A DNA stretch of 64,000 nucleotides from Cellulosilyticum sp. I15G10I2 (GCF_900095725.1 NZ_FMMP01000006.1:1240001-1304000); one strand, 5' to 3'; counted from the stretch's first letter, positions 27,710 through 37,300 are shown. Translations and numbers: made by a program. Notes: a model not told the origin generated them from the sequence alone.

Positions 27710-28350
27710 TCTAGCTCACCTCCTCTTGATTCTAGTTGTGCTTCTTCTGAGGAAGTGCTTGATGGCTTAGCTTCTTCTAGAATAGGTAGCGTGATGGTCA
27801 GGGTGTAGGGTCTTTGTGATTTTAAAAAACCCTGTTCGTCTTTCTGCCCCTCAGATATATCAAATTCTATTTGGGACTGCTTATAAATACTTTCTAGAAT
27901 AACCACATAATTAAGTAAATCTTCTATTCTATCTGTTTTACCAGCGATACTCATTTTTTGCTCACTGCTTATTATCTCAAGACTATCAATGGTCATCCCC
28001 ACTGGTAGCCGTGCTGTAAGGCTGTCTAATAATTCTGTATGAATGAAATCTTTTTGTTTCATTGTAGTATACTGCTGTGTCCAAATATTAAATTCTGTTT
28101 TGGCAGTTTCTAGTTGTTTAAGTATATCATTGACCTCTGAAAATTTCGCATCGCCTTTCATAAGTTCAAGTTCAAGCAGTACCTTTTGTTCGTACTTCTT
28201 AAGAGAAAGCGGCGGCATAACAACCGCGGCTATAAACACTAAACACTCTAACAAAATAAACGCTGCAGCTATAGCTATGTATCTCTTGACTTTTTGTGCT
28301 TGTATGTATTCTTTAGGTAATAAATTTATTCCCCGTGTTTTAGTTTTCAT
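27706..28350 (-). CDS. pilN: PilN-like type IV pilus assembly protein
   Basis: I start at ATG 28350, which follows GGGGGAG, giving 214 residues beginning MKTKTRGINLLPKEY. INLLP is the PilN motif that binds PilM. A transmembrane helix (about 25-45) and a coiled coil (about 50-90) lead to a ferredoxin-like domain ending near PYTLTITLPIL. The longer frame upstream overlaps pilM and has no proper ribosome-binding site. Confidence 0.88.
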   Translation of the reverse strand: MKTKTRGINLLPKEYIQAQKVKRYIAIAAAFILLECLVFIAAVVMPPLSLKKYEQKVLLELELMKGDAKFSEVNDILKQLETAKTEFNIWTQQYTTMKQKDFIHTELLDSLTARLPVGMTIDSLEIISSEQKMSIAGKTDRIEDLLNYVVILESIYKQSQIEFDISEGQKDEQGFLKSQRPYTLTITLPILEEAKPSSTSSEEAQLESRGGELE

Positions 28351-28360
28351 AACGCTCCCC

Positions 28361-29383
28361 CTAAATCCCATGAATAGCCCCCAGAATATTAACAAAAAAT
28401 CTTCTGTATTCCTCAAATTCTAATCCTGGACCTTCAATCACATTACTAAATGTATTAAATACTTTTGTATCTATGTTCAGTGCATCTTGTATGTAGGTTT
28501 TAATCCCCTCTACATTTGCCCCGCCTCCAATTAAATAAACCTTACTAATAGGTCTGTTTTCAAAGCGGGAATAGTAAAACTGCAAAACACGCTCAAGTTC
28601 AGATAAAATATTATACTCTATTTGTGGTTTAATCAACTCTATCAAATACTCATCATATTCTTTTTTAGCATCTTTTGACATTTCTTGTTCTTCTGGACTT
28701 ATAAAAGAACTGTCAATGGCTTCATGGATGACATCTACCCCAAATTCAATAATTCTTGTAAGTACAGCATGTCCTTGCGCAATGATCGTCACCGTTGTTG
28801 ATTTACCCCCTATATCAATAACAAGGATATCTGCGTCTATAGCATCCACCATACGTTCCTGCTGCCCAAATACTTTCTCTAAAGCTTGTGAAGGAATACT
28901 GATTTGTATCGGCACCCACTTTAAACTCTCAATAAGATTAACCATCGGCAGCACAATACTATTTGGCGCAGCCACTAGCACAACTTCCTGTTTATCTTCT
29001 CCCTTTTCCTCAAATTCTCTTACGATTTTAAAATCAATTTGATATTGGGCAGTATCCACCGGCAAGTATTCCTCAGGTCGGATCGCAATAAGCTGTCTGA
29101 TCACCTTTTCTGATTGTTTAGCCATTACTATGTTTCTAATGATAATCGCATTGCCTTGTATGAGTATAATAGCCTTTTTAGCTTTATATTTTTTCTGGCT
29201 TATTTCCTTGGCAATAGTCTGGTAAATTGGTTCAATATTATGCATAGTCCCATCAAGTATACAATTCTTAGGTGTCTCTAAAAGCGAGAATCGTTCTACT
29301 TTAAGGCTAGTCCCCTTTTTTATAACTTCTATCAGTTTAATGGTATTGTTACCTATTTCTATCCCTATCACACTTCCTAGCAT
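28361..29383 (-). CDS. pilM: Type IV pilus assembly protein PilM
   Basis: A 340-residue actin-like ATPase. The phosphate-1 loop is IGIEIGNNTIKLIEV near residues 5-19, the phosphate-2 loop is ILVIDIGGKSTTVTII near 185-200, and YLIGGGANVEGIKTYI near 282-297 is the adenosine motif. PilM sits on the cytoplasmic face and grips the INLLP tail of PilN. It is ten bases ahead of pilN. Confidence 0.93.
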   Translation of the reverse strand: MLGSVIGIEIGNNTIKLIEVIKKGTSLKVERFSLLETPKNCILDGTMHNIEPIYQTIAKEISQKKYKAKKAIILIQGNAIIIRNIVMAKQSEKVIRQLIAIRPEEYLPVDTAQYQIDFKIVREFEEKGEDKQEVVLVAAPNSIVLPMVNLIESLKWVPIQISIPSQALEKVFGQQERMVDAIDADILVIDIGGKSTTVTIIAQGHAVLTRIIEFGVDVIHEAIDSSFISPEEQEMSKDAKKEYDEYLIELIKPQIEYNILSELERVLQFYYSRFENRPISKVYLIGGGANVEGIKTYIQDALNIDTKVFNTFSNVIEGPGLEFEEYRRFFVNILGAIHGI

Positions 29384-29410
29384 TTGATTCCCTCTTTTCT
29401 TTGAAAATAC

Positions 29411-30031
29411 TTATGGTGTAACTTCATATGCTATTTTATATTGTAGAGATTCGCTAAAAACATTTTGAACCTCTTGGAATATCTCCCCATCTCTTGTGAT
29501 GGCAAGTATACATTCAAACTGCACAATAGATGCGTCTTTCTCTCTTATCACTTTTATCTGCTCGATCTTATCTGATATAAGTGACTCAGTAAAATTTGCT
29601 TTATAAAACAGACGGTATTTGCCCTGATCTTTTTCAGTAGAAGTATTTTCTCTTAATATAATCTGACGTTTGCCTTTTTTAGTCCCTGTACCAGATGCAG
29701 TGTTAAGATCTATTGTGACAAACTCTCCCTCAATTAGATCACTTGATTCAGAGGTTTTAGGATGCTCTGGCGGGCTAATCTTTTTATCACTCCCATCTAC
29801 TGTCTTAACTGTTAGCGTGACCTCATCTGCCAGCCTTATTTCTTCTCTTATAAAGCTGGTTATTATCCTTGCTTGTTCACTTAAATCACTCTTATGATCA
29901 AACTTGATATACAGACTGTAAGTCTCTCCAAAAAAATGCCACAGACTTCCCATCAGTAGGGAGAATAATAAAAGGGCTACGATAACTTCTAAAACTGTGA
30001 AGCCTTTTTGATTAGGTGTTTTTTTCATCAT
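29411..30031 (-). CDS. PulJ/GspJ-like minor prepilin
   Basis: A 206-residue protein with the class III signal NQKGFTVLEVIVALLLFS at about residues 7-24. Cleavage is expected after Gly9-like position in QKG, with Glu at +5. The remaining part resembles PulJ pseudopilins, including a helix of about 40 residues and a beta domain. It is the first gene after a 457-base spacer inside the pilus locus, and pilM follows 27 bases later. Confidence 0.82.
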   Translation of the reverse strand: MMKKTPNQKGFTVLEVIVALLLFSLLMGSLWHFFGETYSLYIKFDHKSDLSEQARIITSFIREEIRLADEVTLTVKTVDGSDKKISPPEHPKTSESSDLIEGEFVTIDLNTASGTGTKKGKRQIILRENTSTEKDQGKYRLFYKANFTESLISDKIEQIKVIREKDASIVQFECILAITRDGEIFQEVQNVFSESLQYKIAYEVTP

Positions 30032-30196
30032 TCTCCCTCCTTATTGAAGTATTGTTTTTTGTCATTCTTAGTATTCGATTTATAGGTGAAAAGGGCTTTC
30101 ATGGCTTAGGGTAGAAGATTTCATATAGAAAACGATTAAATGAGTGTGCTTAGTAATCTTTATGATTTAGGTGGATTATTTTAAGGGCCGCTTGGC

Positions 30197-30271
30197 AGGC
30201 AGGAGATGTTTTTTGTCTTTCCCGCCTACCCACTGCCATACCCGAGTCAAGTCAAAAAACATCTCCTGCCT
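30197..30271. repeat. Long perfect inverted repeat in the pilus locus spacer
   Basis: Two 19-base arms (AGGCAGGAGATGTTTTTTG and its exact complement) enclose a 37-base C-rich loop. The spacer 30,032-30,488 holds no gene on either strand; apart from this hairpin I see only A/T-rich sequence. Structured spacers with related layout occur at 33,884-34,092 and 39,664-39,745. It could be a transcript-stability or mobile hairpin element. Confidence 0.75.
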
Positions 30272-30488
30272 ACCTCGCTATGCTCTATTATAAATAAGTT
30301 TATGGATAAGAAGATTTTCTCTATAAGCAATAAATTAAGTTGTAGGTATACTTGTTAAATCTAAAAAGCAGTCATAATTCTTGCCGCCATATTAAACCAA
30401 AAGTTGTTTATATAAAAACTGATTAAAATGTTATACTGAGTAATACTCTAATCATTTTCTATATAAATACCTCATAATAATTGCTTCA

Positions 30489-31037
30489 TTAATCAATGCT
30501 ATAATATCCTGTAACACCATTAAAAACAATTTTGGTTTCTGCTAGATCATAGGTCAATTTTATAGTAAGTTCTTCAATTTCTTGAGTTGAAAATTCATCA
30601 ATCTTCAGCATAGAACCGTAGTTATCAAAATAGACAGTATGAATAACCTCTCTAAGAGGTACCTCTTCAGCAAATGTTTTTATATGTAATGCTTCCATAG
30701 TAATATGTATATTGTTTGAATTATCCTTATTTACTTTTCTTACTTGCCCGCTAGCTGTATCAAAAGACGGCGTTAATTCGTAACTATAATAATGACCTGA
30801 CTCTAAGTCCTCAACCAACTCAAAACCATAAGACGAACTGCCCGTCATTTTCCCAGCAGTCATTGCACGCATTCTTTGAGTGGTAAGATCCAGGCACATC
30901 TCCTTAGCGAGTTTTCTAACCTCTTGCTTTCTTACCATTCCTACACTAGGAATAACTGCTATACCAATAATCCCTATAAGGATAACTATTATCATCATTT
31001 CTAAGACCGTAAATCCCTTGATGTCCTTTGCAAACAT
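30489..31037 (-). CDS. GspH-like prepilin
   Basis: I take ATG 31037, directly behind AGGAGGGG, giving 182 residues starting MFAKDIKGFTVLEMMIIVIL. KGFTVLE is the prepilin peptidase site with Glu at +5. The next part, GIAVIPSVGMVRKQEVRKLAKEM, resembles pseudopilins of the GspH group. Its position 14 bases behind pilD ties it to the pilus operon. Confidence 0.85.
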   Translation of the reverse strand: MFAKDIKGFTVLEMMIIVILIGIIGIAVIPSVGMVRKQEVRKLAKEMCLDLTTQRMRAMTAGKMTGSSSYGFELVEDLESGHYYSYELTPSFDTASGQVRKVNKDNSNNIHITMEALHIKTFAEEVPLREVIHTVYFDNYGSMLKIDEFSTQEIEELTIKLTYDLAETKIVFNGVTGYYSID

Positions 31038-31051
31038 AGCCCCTCCTGATT

Positions 31052-31825
31052 TTAAAAGCCTATAAACCCTAAATACCACCCAATAATCCTATCTCCATAA
31101 AATAGTGCAAGAAGCGCCGCTATATTTAAAAATGGCCCAAATGGAAAAGGTTCACTTGCTTTTTTTCTATAGAATAACACAATGCCATAAAAAGACGCCA
31201 GTAAAGAAGCTATAAACATTGTAAAAAACAAAAGATTAACTGATAAATAAAGACCCAGCATCCCCATAAGCCTTACATCCCCAAAACCTAATCCTTCTTT
31301 TTTCAATAAAAGCTTTGCCCCATAAAAAAGCATCCCAAAAAGCCCATAACCCAATCCAGCTGCTAAAACAGCACTGCCTACAAGCATCATATCCTGATAA
31401 ATCACTGCCTGCATGACTCTAAAAACAATACCAACACCTACGCCAAACATAATTATCTTCGTAGGCAGCAGCATATGATCTATATCAATCATTGTAAGCG
31501 TTACAAGTACTGCTGCAAAAACAGCATACATTATAGTTTCTATACTTAGCCCAAATTTCAAATACACTATGCCAAATAGCACGCCTGTCAATAGTTCAAT
31601 AAGCATATAGCGACTGGCAATCTTATGCCCGCAATATCTGCATTTACCTTTTAGTATCAAAAAACTAATAACTGGTATGAGATCCATATATCCTAATGAA
31701 TGATTACAATTCGTGCAGTGAGAACCTGGAAAAACAATACTTGTTTCTTTTGGTATACGATAGATGCATACATTTAGAAAACTTCCTATAATCATTCCAA
31801 ATAATAAGATAAATAATATAGTCAA
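31052..31825 (-). CDS. pilD: Prepilin peptidase / N-methyltransferase
   Basis: A 257-residue A24 aspartyl peptidase with about seven transmembrane helices. The first cytoplasmic loop carries two CxxC pairs (CTNC and CRYC, near residues 37-65) that bind zinc. The catalytic Asp residues lie in TMIDIDHMLLP near 110-120 and in GFGDVRLMG near 176-184. It cleaves the leader from PilA and minor pilins and methylates the new N-terminus. It follows pilA by about 95 bases. Confidence 0.95.
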   Translation of the reverse strand: MTILFILLFGMIIGSFLNVCIYRIPKETSIVFPGSHCTNCNHSLGYMDLIPVISFLILKGKCRYCGHKIASRYMLIELLTGVLFGIVYLKFGLSIETIMYAVFAAVLVTLTMIDIDHMLLPTKIIMFGVGVGIVFRVMQAVIYQDMMLVGSAVLAAGLGYGLFGMLFYGAKLLLKKEGLGFGDVRLMGMLGLYLSVNLLFFTMFIASLLASFYGIVLFYRKKASEPFPFGPFLNIAALLALFYGDRIIGWYLGFIGF

Positions 31826-31920
31826 TATACGTTTCTCCTTTAAAATAAGCAGACATCCTCCAGAATATCTGCTTATTTACATATTTTTTAATATCATACT
31901 TAAGTACTAGTGTCTATATA

Positions 31921-32427
31921 TTATTTCACAACAATCCAGTCTTTATTAGAATCTTTAGCATCCATTTTTCCAGCTAAGGTCGCATAAACTGTACCTGATT
32001 TAAGTTCTAAAAAGCATCTACCATTAACAGCTTTAAGTATTGCATCACCAGACGTTGCATTAGTTTGTAATTTCAGTGCATATAGTGTCTCATCAGTTGA
32101 ATTCGCCAAATCTTTCTTGTCAATGTACCCTTTGTCTACTAAAGCTTTTAACATTGTAGCGGTAACAGTTACTTCAGCTGTTTCAGGGTTTGTTGTTGGA
32201 ACAAATCCTGTTGGATAATCTCCCAGTTCAGCTTTATAGACGTCAAATTGTCTTTGCAGTGTCTTAACGGATGTAATATCACTTGTTAATCTCGCTTTAG
32301 TGGACATATTATTAAATGTCGGAACCAACACAGCTCCTATAATCCCCATAATCGCAACTACAATAATTAACTCGATCATTGTAAAACCTTTTTCATTTCT
32401 TTTTCTGTTTGTATTTTCCCTATTCAT
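31921..32427 (-). CDS. pilA: Major type IV pilin
   Basis: Start at ATG 32427, with AAGGGAG ten bases upstream; 168 residues. The leader is long and basic (MNRENTNRKRNEKG), then FTMIELIIVVAIMGIIGA with Glu at +5, as in class III signals. The mature protein is about 150 residues with a small beta-rich head and no Cys, so it lacks the disulfide loop of Gram-negative pilins. Its place between pilC and pilD, and its canonical form, mark it as the main subunit. Confidence 0.9.
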   Translation of the reverse strand: MNRENTNRKRNEKGFTMIELIIVVAIMGIIGAVLVPTFNNMSTKARLTSDITSVKTLQRQFDVYKAELGDYPTGFVPTTNPETAEVTVTATMLKALVDKGYIDKKDLANSTDETLYALKLQTNATSGDAILKAVNGRCFLELKSGTVYATLAGKMDAKDSNKDWIVVK

Positions 32428-32487
32428 TTGCTTCACTCCCTTATGTTTTTTATGAAATTTATTTATGTAAAGCCTTTTGGGCATTTA

Positions 32488-33702
32488 CTACATCATGGCT
32501 GCTGCTGCTGTAAAAGTTGGTAAGATAACAGCCAGCATAATGCCTCCTACAATGAAGGCTATAAATATGGTAAGTATGGGTTCAATAAGTACCATGAGAC
32601 TATCGATCGTTGTTTGTACCTCATCATTAAAATAGTTACCTATTTTAACCAGCATTTCATCTAAGGCACCTGTTTCTTCTCCGATACTAATCATACTATA
32701 CATAATTGGTGGATAAATTTGACTGCCTCTTAACGCTTCATGCAGGGTATTGCCGTGTTTAAGTAGTTCTATAGCGTCATCTAATTCATCTTCTGCTATG
32801 GCATTATTGAGTACTTTCTTAATAATTTCCATAGCCTGCAGCATGGGAAGCCCTGAGGCTACCAACATTGACAAAGTTTTTGCAAATAATGCAGACATTG
32901 TCTTCTTATTAAGCGGACCAAAAAGCGGTAGCTTAAGTGACAGTTGATCGACGGTTTTTCTGCCCCCGGGTATCTTTTTTATGTTAAATCCCAGCACAGC
33001 CAAAAGTGCTGTGAAAATAATAATGCCTAACCAGTTGGCTGCAAAAAAGTTACTGAGTGCTATAACGATTTGAGTCGGCAGCGGCAGTTCAATATCTGCA
33101 TCTTGAAACATGGCTACAAAGTTAGGAATAACTTTGACCATCATGACAAAGACCACAATGCCTACAACGACCAAAACCAGTGCTGGATAAGTCAATGCTT
33201 TTTTGAGTTTCCTTGTGGTGCCCAGCTGAATATCAAAATGATCTACTACTTGATTTAAGACCACATCTAAATTACCCGAAGCCTCCCCACACTCGATCAT
33301 ACTCACCAGTAAATCTGGAAAAATCTTTTCATCTGCTGCCGCTTCAGATAAGGTTTTACCCCGATTAACCTCCTCATGAAGATTCATAATATGTTTTTTT
33401 AAAGTCTTATGAGAGGCTTGCTCTGCACAAATCTCAAGCGATCTCCCCACGCTGATCCCAGCCTGAACCATCGCTGCAAACTGTTTGCAAAAAAATGTAA
33501 TATCAGCCATTTTAATAGGCTTTTGAAAAAATGCTATATCTCCAACATCACTATTAAGTGCTGTTTTTTTACGAATAGAAAGTGGGTAAAGATACTTGTC
33601 CGCTAAAAATCGTTTAACTTGCTCTTCACTTTCTGTTTCTATCTCTCCTCTTACAACCTTATTCTTTAGTACATCCTTAGCCTTATATAAATAAGTTTCC
33701 AA
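32488..33702 (-). CDS. pilC: Type IV pilus inner-membrane platform protein PilC
   Basis: A 404-residue GspF-family protein with two repeated cytoplasmic domains (about 65-190 and 270-390). The signature GEASGNLDVVLNQVVDHF is near 137-154 and its counterpart GEETGALDEMLVKIGNYF near 340-357. Three transmembrane helices are near 170-195, 215-235 and 370-395. It connects the PilB and PilT motors to pilin polymerisation. A structured 407-base spacer separates it from pilT. Confidence 0.95.
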   Translation of the reverse strand: METYLYKAKDVLKNKVVRGEIETESEEQVKRFLADKYLYPLSIRKKTALNSDVGDIAFFQKPIKMADITFFCKQFAAMVQAGISVGRSLEICAEQASHKTLKKHIMNLHEEVNRGKTLSEAAADEKIFPDLLVSMIECGEASGNLDVVLNQVVDHFDIQLGTTRKLKKALTYPALVLVVVGIVVFVMMVKVIPNFVAMFQDADIELPLPTQIVIALSNFFAANWLGIIIFTALLAVLGFNIKKIPGGRKTVDQLSLKLPLFGPLNKKTMSALFAKTLSMLVASGLPMLQAMEIIKKVLNNAIAEDELDDAIELLKHGNTLHEALRGSQIYPPIMYSMISIGEETGALDEMLVKIGNYFNDEVQTTIDSLMVLIEPILTIFIAFIVGGIMLAVILPTFTAAAAMM

Positions 33703-33883
33703 GCTAGCCCTCCCTTCCTCTATACTCTTTTATTATGTAAATTTCGCTCTAATTATAAGCTCCATCAAGTTAAACTTTTTATATTTTGCTTTTTGCTCTT
33801 TATACACTTTATATGATTTATCAAAAATATAAGTCCCTACTATCGCTTTTAAAATGCGATAACCTTACCATTGTCAATGACTA

Positions 33884-34092
33884 GCAGGGGAGATTTTAGG
33901 GTTCGGCAGTTGCCTCTGAAGTATTTTGTTAAGAAAATCTTAGCAGTTTATTCAAATGGTTCTTAGGGAGACTGTTTGAGCGGCACTTATCCCTTGGGAT
34001 AAGTCGCGAGTTTCGACCGTTCATTTGAAGAAAGTGCTTAGATTTTTAAAAATACGCAAGTGAGCAACTGGAGAACCCTAAAATTCTCCTGC
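33884..34092. repeat. Rod-like structured intergenic element, about 210 nt
   Basis: Terminal arms of about 20 bases (TTTTAGGGTTC-containing, against GAACCCTAAAA) are almost fully complementary, and further paired blocks follow inward: CAGTTGC with GCAACTG, TTCAAATG with CATTTGAA, and a tip hairpin ACTTATCCC with GGGATAAGT. The whole spacer between pilC and pilT thus folds into one long imperfect stem. The loop contains GAGCGG and GTCGCGAGTTT, a pattern I associate with clostridial intergenic repeats. No open frame is present in 33,703-34,109. Confidence 0.7.
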
Positions 34093-34109
34093 GGACCTAA
34101 TCCAACTTT

Positions 34110-35180
34110 TTAAAAGCGATCCACCAACCGTTTAAACTCCTCTTTAATCTGCGCATGATTCATCGCAATCTCTAGAGAAATCTTTCCTTCACGATAAAGC
34201 TTCACAATAGAACTATCCATAGTCACCATGCCATTTAATCCGCCTGTCTGAATCTGAGAATAAATCTGATGTGTTTTACCCTCTCTTATCATATTGCTAA
34301 TAGCAGGATTACCGACCATAATTTCAAGTGCTATACATCTGCCTTTTACATCTGTACGGGGAATAAGCTGCTGTGAAATAACCCCTTTTAAAATATTAGA
34401 AAGCTGAACTTTAATCTGCTGCTGCTGATGTGGCGGAAAAACGTCTATAATCCTATCTATAGTCTGTGGCGCCCCTATCGTATGGAGCGTACTTAGTACA
34501 AGATGTCCCGTTTCTGCTGCCGTAATAGCTGTGGCGATTGTTTCCTGATCCCGCATCTCACCGACTAAAATAACATCTGGATCTTCTCTTAAGGCAGCCC
34601 GCAAAGCTTCTGAGTAATTCTTACTATCTATACCAATTTCTCTTTGATTCACAATACTATTTTTATGCTTATGCAAATATTCAATAGGATCTTCGAGCGT
34701 TAAAATATGCCCTTTTCTTTTTTCATTAATATAATTAATCATCGTTGCAAGCGTTGTTGACTTACCACTGCCTGTAGGTCCAGTTACAAGGACCAACCCC
34801 CTCGTATTATTAGAAAGTGTTTCTAAAATATGTCTAGGTAGTCCTAGTTGTTCCATAGATGGAATATTAATACCTACTGCCCTTAGGGCTGCAGCATAAG
34901 TACCTCTTTGCTTAAAAACATTGACTCTGAATCTTCCAATCTGAGGAATAGCGTAAGAAAAATCTACTTCTCCCCGTTCCTCAAATTTTTTACAGATACT
35001 TTCATCCTTCATCAACAACTGTTCTATAAGTTCTTTAGACTCTTTTGGCCCAAGAGCCGGCATATCCAAACGCATAAGATTGCCATTGATCCTTAGCGTG
35101 GGTGGAATACCTGTTGTAATATGAAGGTCAGACGCACCTCTATCATTAACGATTTCTAATAAGGCATCTATATTCATCAT
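34110..35180 (-). CDS. pilT: Twitching motility / pilus retraction ATPase PilT
   Basis: A 356-residue hexameric ATPase. Walker A is GPTGSGKSTT near residues 130-139, the Asp box and His box include LTLEDPIEYLH near 159-169, Walker B is VILVGEMRDQET near 197-208, and the AIRNLIRE-like retraction motif appears as NMIREGKTHQIYSQI near 305-319. It depolymerises pili and so drives twitching or DNA uptake. It lies 15 bases behind pilB. Confidence 0.94.
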   Translation of the reverse strand: MMNIDALLEIVNDRGASDLHITTGIPPTLRINGNLMRLDMPALGPKESKELIEQLLMKDESICKKFEERGEVDFSYAIPQIGRFRVNVFKQRGTYAAALRAVGINIPSMEQLGLPRHILETLSNNTRGLVLVTGPTGSGKSTTLATMINYINEKRKGHILTLEDPIEYLHKHKNSIVNQREIGIDSKNYSEALRAALREDPDVILVGEMRDQETIATAITAAETGHLVLSTLHTIGAPQTIDRIIDVFPPHQQQQIKVQLSNILKGVISQQLIPRTDVKGRCIALEIMVGNPAISNMIREGKTHQIYSQIQTGGLNGMVTMDSSIVKLYREGKISLEIAMNHAQIKEEFKRLVDRF

Positions 35181-35195
35181 TTATCTCCTAACCCT

Positions 35196-36878
35196 CTACT
35201 GTTCATAAGCTATTCTTAGCATTTCTTCCATCGTAGTATGTCCACGGAAAACATTATAATAAGCATTATCCCACAAGGTACGCATGCCTCTTTCAACGGC
35301 TTTCTCTTTAATCTCATCCGTAGTTAAACTTCCGGCTGCTATGGCCTCTTGAAGCATATTATCTAAAACTAATACTTCATGTACGGCAATCCTGCCCTTA
35401 TAGCCTGTATGGCTGCAAACACTGCATCCTCTAGGTTTATAAACTAGCGTACCCGCTTTAATTTTATAAATGAGCTCTTCTGTAGGTGTTACAGTGTGTT
35501 TTGTCTTGCAGTTTGGGCAGACCTTTCTAACTAAACGCTGAGAAACCACGCCTTTTACAGCTGCCCCTACCATAAAGGGTTCGGTACCCATATCAATAAG
35601 CCTCGCAATAGAACTTGCTGCATCATTAGTATGCAGTGTGCTAAGTACAAGATGTCCCGTTACCGCTGCTCTTATAGCAATACTGCTTGTTTCACTATCT
35701 CTCATTTCTCCTACCATGATTATATCTGGATCTTGTCTTAATATAGATCTTAAACAGCTTGCAAAGGTTAACCCTATTTTAGTGTTTACAGCTACTTGAT
35801 TGATACCTTCTATCATATTTTCAACTGGATCTTCTACTGTCACTATATTAATATGATCATGATTGAGTTCTTTAAGTGCTGCTGAAAGCGTCGTAGATTT
35901 ACCACTTCCTGTGGGTCCTGTAACCAAAATAATACCATGTGGATTTTTAAGCAGATTTTTAATCTTTTCAAAATCTTCTGGATGGAAACCAAGATCTTGT
36001 AATCCTAAGTTAGTTCCATTGCGGTAAATAAAACGAATAACTGTTTTTTCTCCGTAAACAGTAGGTAAAACACTTACACGCAGATCTACTTGCTGTCCAT
36101 TAGAGTATTTTGACATTCTGCCATCTTGTGGCAGTCTTCTCTCAGCAATATCTAGACTGGACAAAATTTTAATTCTTGTTGTGATGGCATTAAGCATTTC
36201 TTTCTTTACGCGTTCCATTTCATGGAGCTGCCCATCAACTCTATACCGAATACGTACGTAATGTTCAAAGGGTTCAACATGCAAATCTGATGCCCCCTTT
36301 AAAATCGCTCTTTGCAGAAAATTATTCACTAATTGAATCATAGGTGCATTTTCTGCATTTTCATCTACTTCCTCTAAAATTTGTTTATGGCCTTCTTCTT
36401 GTAGCTGCCTCTCTGCCTCAAATACAATATTTTTAGTCTTAGCAGAAGTATAGGTTTGGTTAATAAGATTTTCGATCTCATGGGCTAGAGCAAGCAGCGG
36501 TATTATCTCCATTTTAGTCGAAAGCTTCAGGTCATCAAGCGCAAACATATCCAGAGGGTCTTTCATTGCAACTTTTAGTTTGGTGCCATCTAGCCCTACT
36601 GCAATAACAGTATATCTCCTTGCAACACCTTCAGGTACTTTAGATGCAATGTTATAATCTATTGTATATTTTTCTAAATCCATATGCGGAATGCCTAGCT
36701 GAAACTCTAACGCCCCTAATATGTCCTTATCAGTAATAATTCCCTTCTCAACTAATATCTCACCTATTTTTTTATTGGTACGATGCTGTTCTTCAATCCC
36801 CCAGTCTAATTGCTCTTTTGTAATCATACCCGTTTCATAAAGCAAATCACCTAATCTTTTTCTCTCTACCTTCTTCAT
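35196..36878 (-). CDS. pilB: Type IV pilus extension ATPase PilB
   Basis: I use ATG 36878 behind AAGGAG, giving 560 residues from MKKVERKRLGDLLYE. An N-terminal MshEN-type domain (about 1-150) comes first; some members of this domain bind c-di-GMP. The ATPase core has GPTGSGKSTT near 320, VEDPVENMIEGI near 348, and WalkerB IIMVGEMRDSET near 385. A four-Cys zinc site, with CPNC and CSVC, lies near 455-490. It is the first gene after the c-di-GMP-II riboswitch, with a leader of about 320 bases. Confidence 0.94.
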   Translation of the reverse strand: MKKVERKRLGDLLYETGMITKEQLDWGIEEQHRTNKKIGEILVEKGIITDKDILGALEFQLGIPHMDLEKYTIDYNIASKVPEGVARRYTVIAVGLDGTKLKVAMKDPLDMFALDDLKLSTKMEIIPLLALAHEIENLINQTYTSAKTKNIVFEAERQLQEEGHKQILEEVDENAENAPMIQLVNNFLQRAILKGASDLHVEPFEHYVRIRYRVDGQLHEMERVKKEMLNAITTRIKILSSLDIAERRLPQDGRMSKYSNGQQVDLRVSVLPTVYGEKTVIRFIYRNGTNLGLQDLGFHPEDFEKIKNLLKNPHGIILVTGPTGSGKSTTLSAALKELNHDHINIVTVEDPVENMIEGINQVAVNTKIGLTFASCLRSILRQDPDIIMVGEMRDSETSSIAIRAAVTGHLVLSTLHTNDAASSIARLIDMGTEPFMVGAAVKGVVSQRLVRKVCPNCKTKHTVTPTEELIYKIKAGTLVYKPRGCSVCSHTGYKGRIAVHEVLVLDNMLQEAIAAGSLTTDEIKEKAVERGMRTLWDNAYYNVFRGHTTMEEMLRIAYEQ

Positions 36879-37196
36879 AGGCATCTCCTTACACTCTATC
36901 TTACTTACTTTTAGCATTATTCACTCATTCTTAACATTTAAATCACTATTTTTTATATTTTGATACATACTTTGTATATTTTTAATTTTATTATAAGCGA
37001 TTTTAATCATTTTACCAAGACTTTTAGAAAAATTAACCATCTTTAACATTTTCATCTAAATTTCTACAAAAATTTTATACTTTCTTTATTATGACCTATC
37101 CATTTTTTGATTTATAATCTTCACCATACACCCCTATAAGTTGGCAATATACTTATGCAGCGTCATTTTTATGTAAACTTTAGCGCGATTTTTAGA

Positions 37197-37230
37197 TAAA
37201 AAAAACCAACAATTAGTAGACTAATTGTTG
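37197..37230 (-). terminator. Riboswitch-controlled terminator ahead of pilB
   Basis: CCAACAATTAG and CTAATTGTTGG form an 11-pair stem around a four-base loop, followed by seven or more T on the minus strand. The 5' CCAAC of the stem is also the 3' half of the aptamer's P1 (pairing with GTTGG), so ligand-stabilised aptamer and terminator exclude each other. That arrangement predicts an ON switch. Between here and pilB (36,879-37,196) I see only A/T-rich leader. Confidence 0.88.
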
Positions 37231-37300
37231 GCCGGTTGCACCATAAGCTCCAATTCTCCAGGTGCCCATCTACAGAGAATTCTTCATTGCTTCCAACTTT
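37226..37300 (-). promoter_or_regulatory. c-di-GMP-II riboswitch controlling the type IV pilus operon
   Basis: The minus strand reads TTGGAAGCAATGAAGAAT, then a small variable stem, TGGGCACCTGG, GAGAATT, and TTATGGTGCAACCGGCCAA. GGAA-CAATGA-GAA, GGGCAC and GUGCAACCG are the conserved blocks of the class II cyclic di-GMP aptamer, in the right order and at the right distances, and GGCAC can pair with GTGC to form the pseudoknot. The class is known upstream of pilus genes in Clostridioides difficile. Here it precedes pilB. Confidence 0.93.

Noticed and set aside
28043-28423. 126-codon plus-strand frame over pilN
   Set aside because: Antisense shadow of a clear PilN gene with hydrophobic Ser-rich translation; no start site.
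37226-37300. c-di-GMP-I (GEMM) or 6S RNA in front of pilB
   Set aside because: The GEMM words are missing, whereas GGAA-CAATGA, GGGCAC and GTGCAACCG match class II; the length is too short for 6S RNA.
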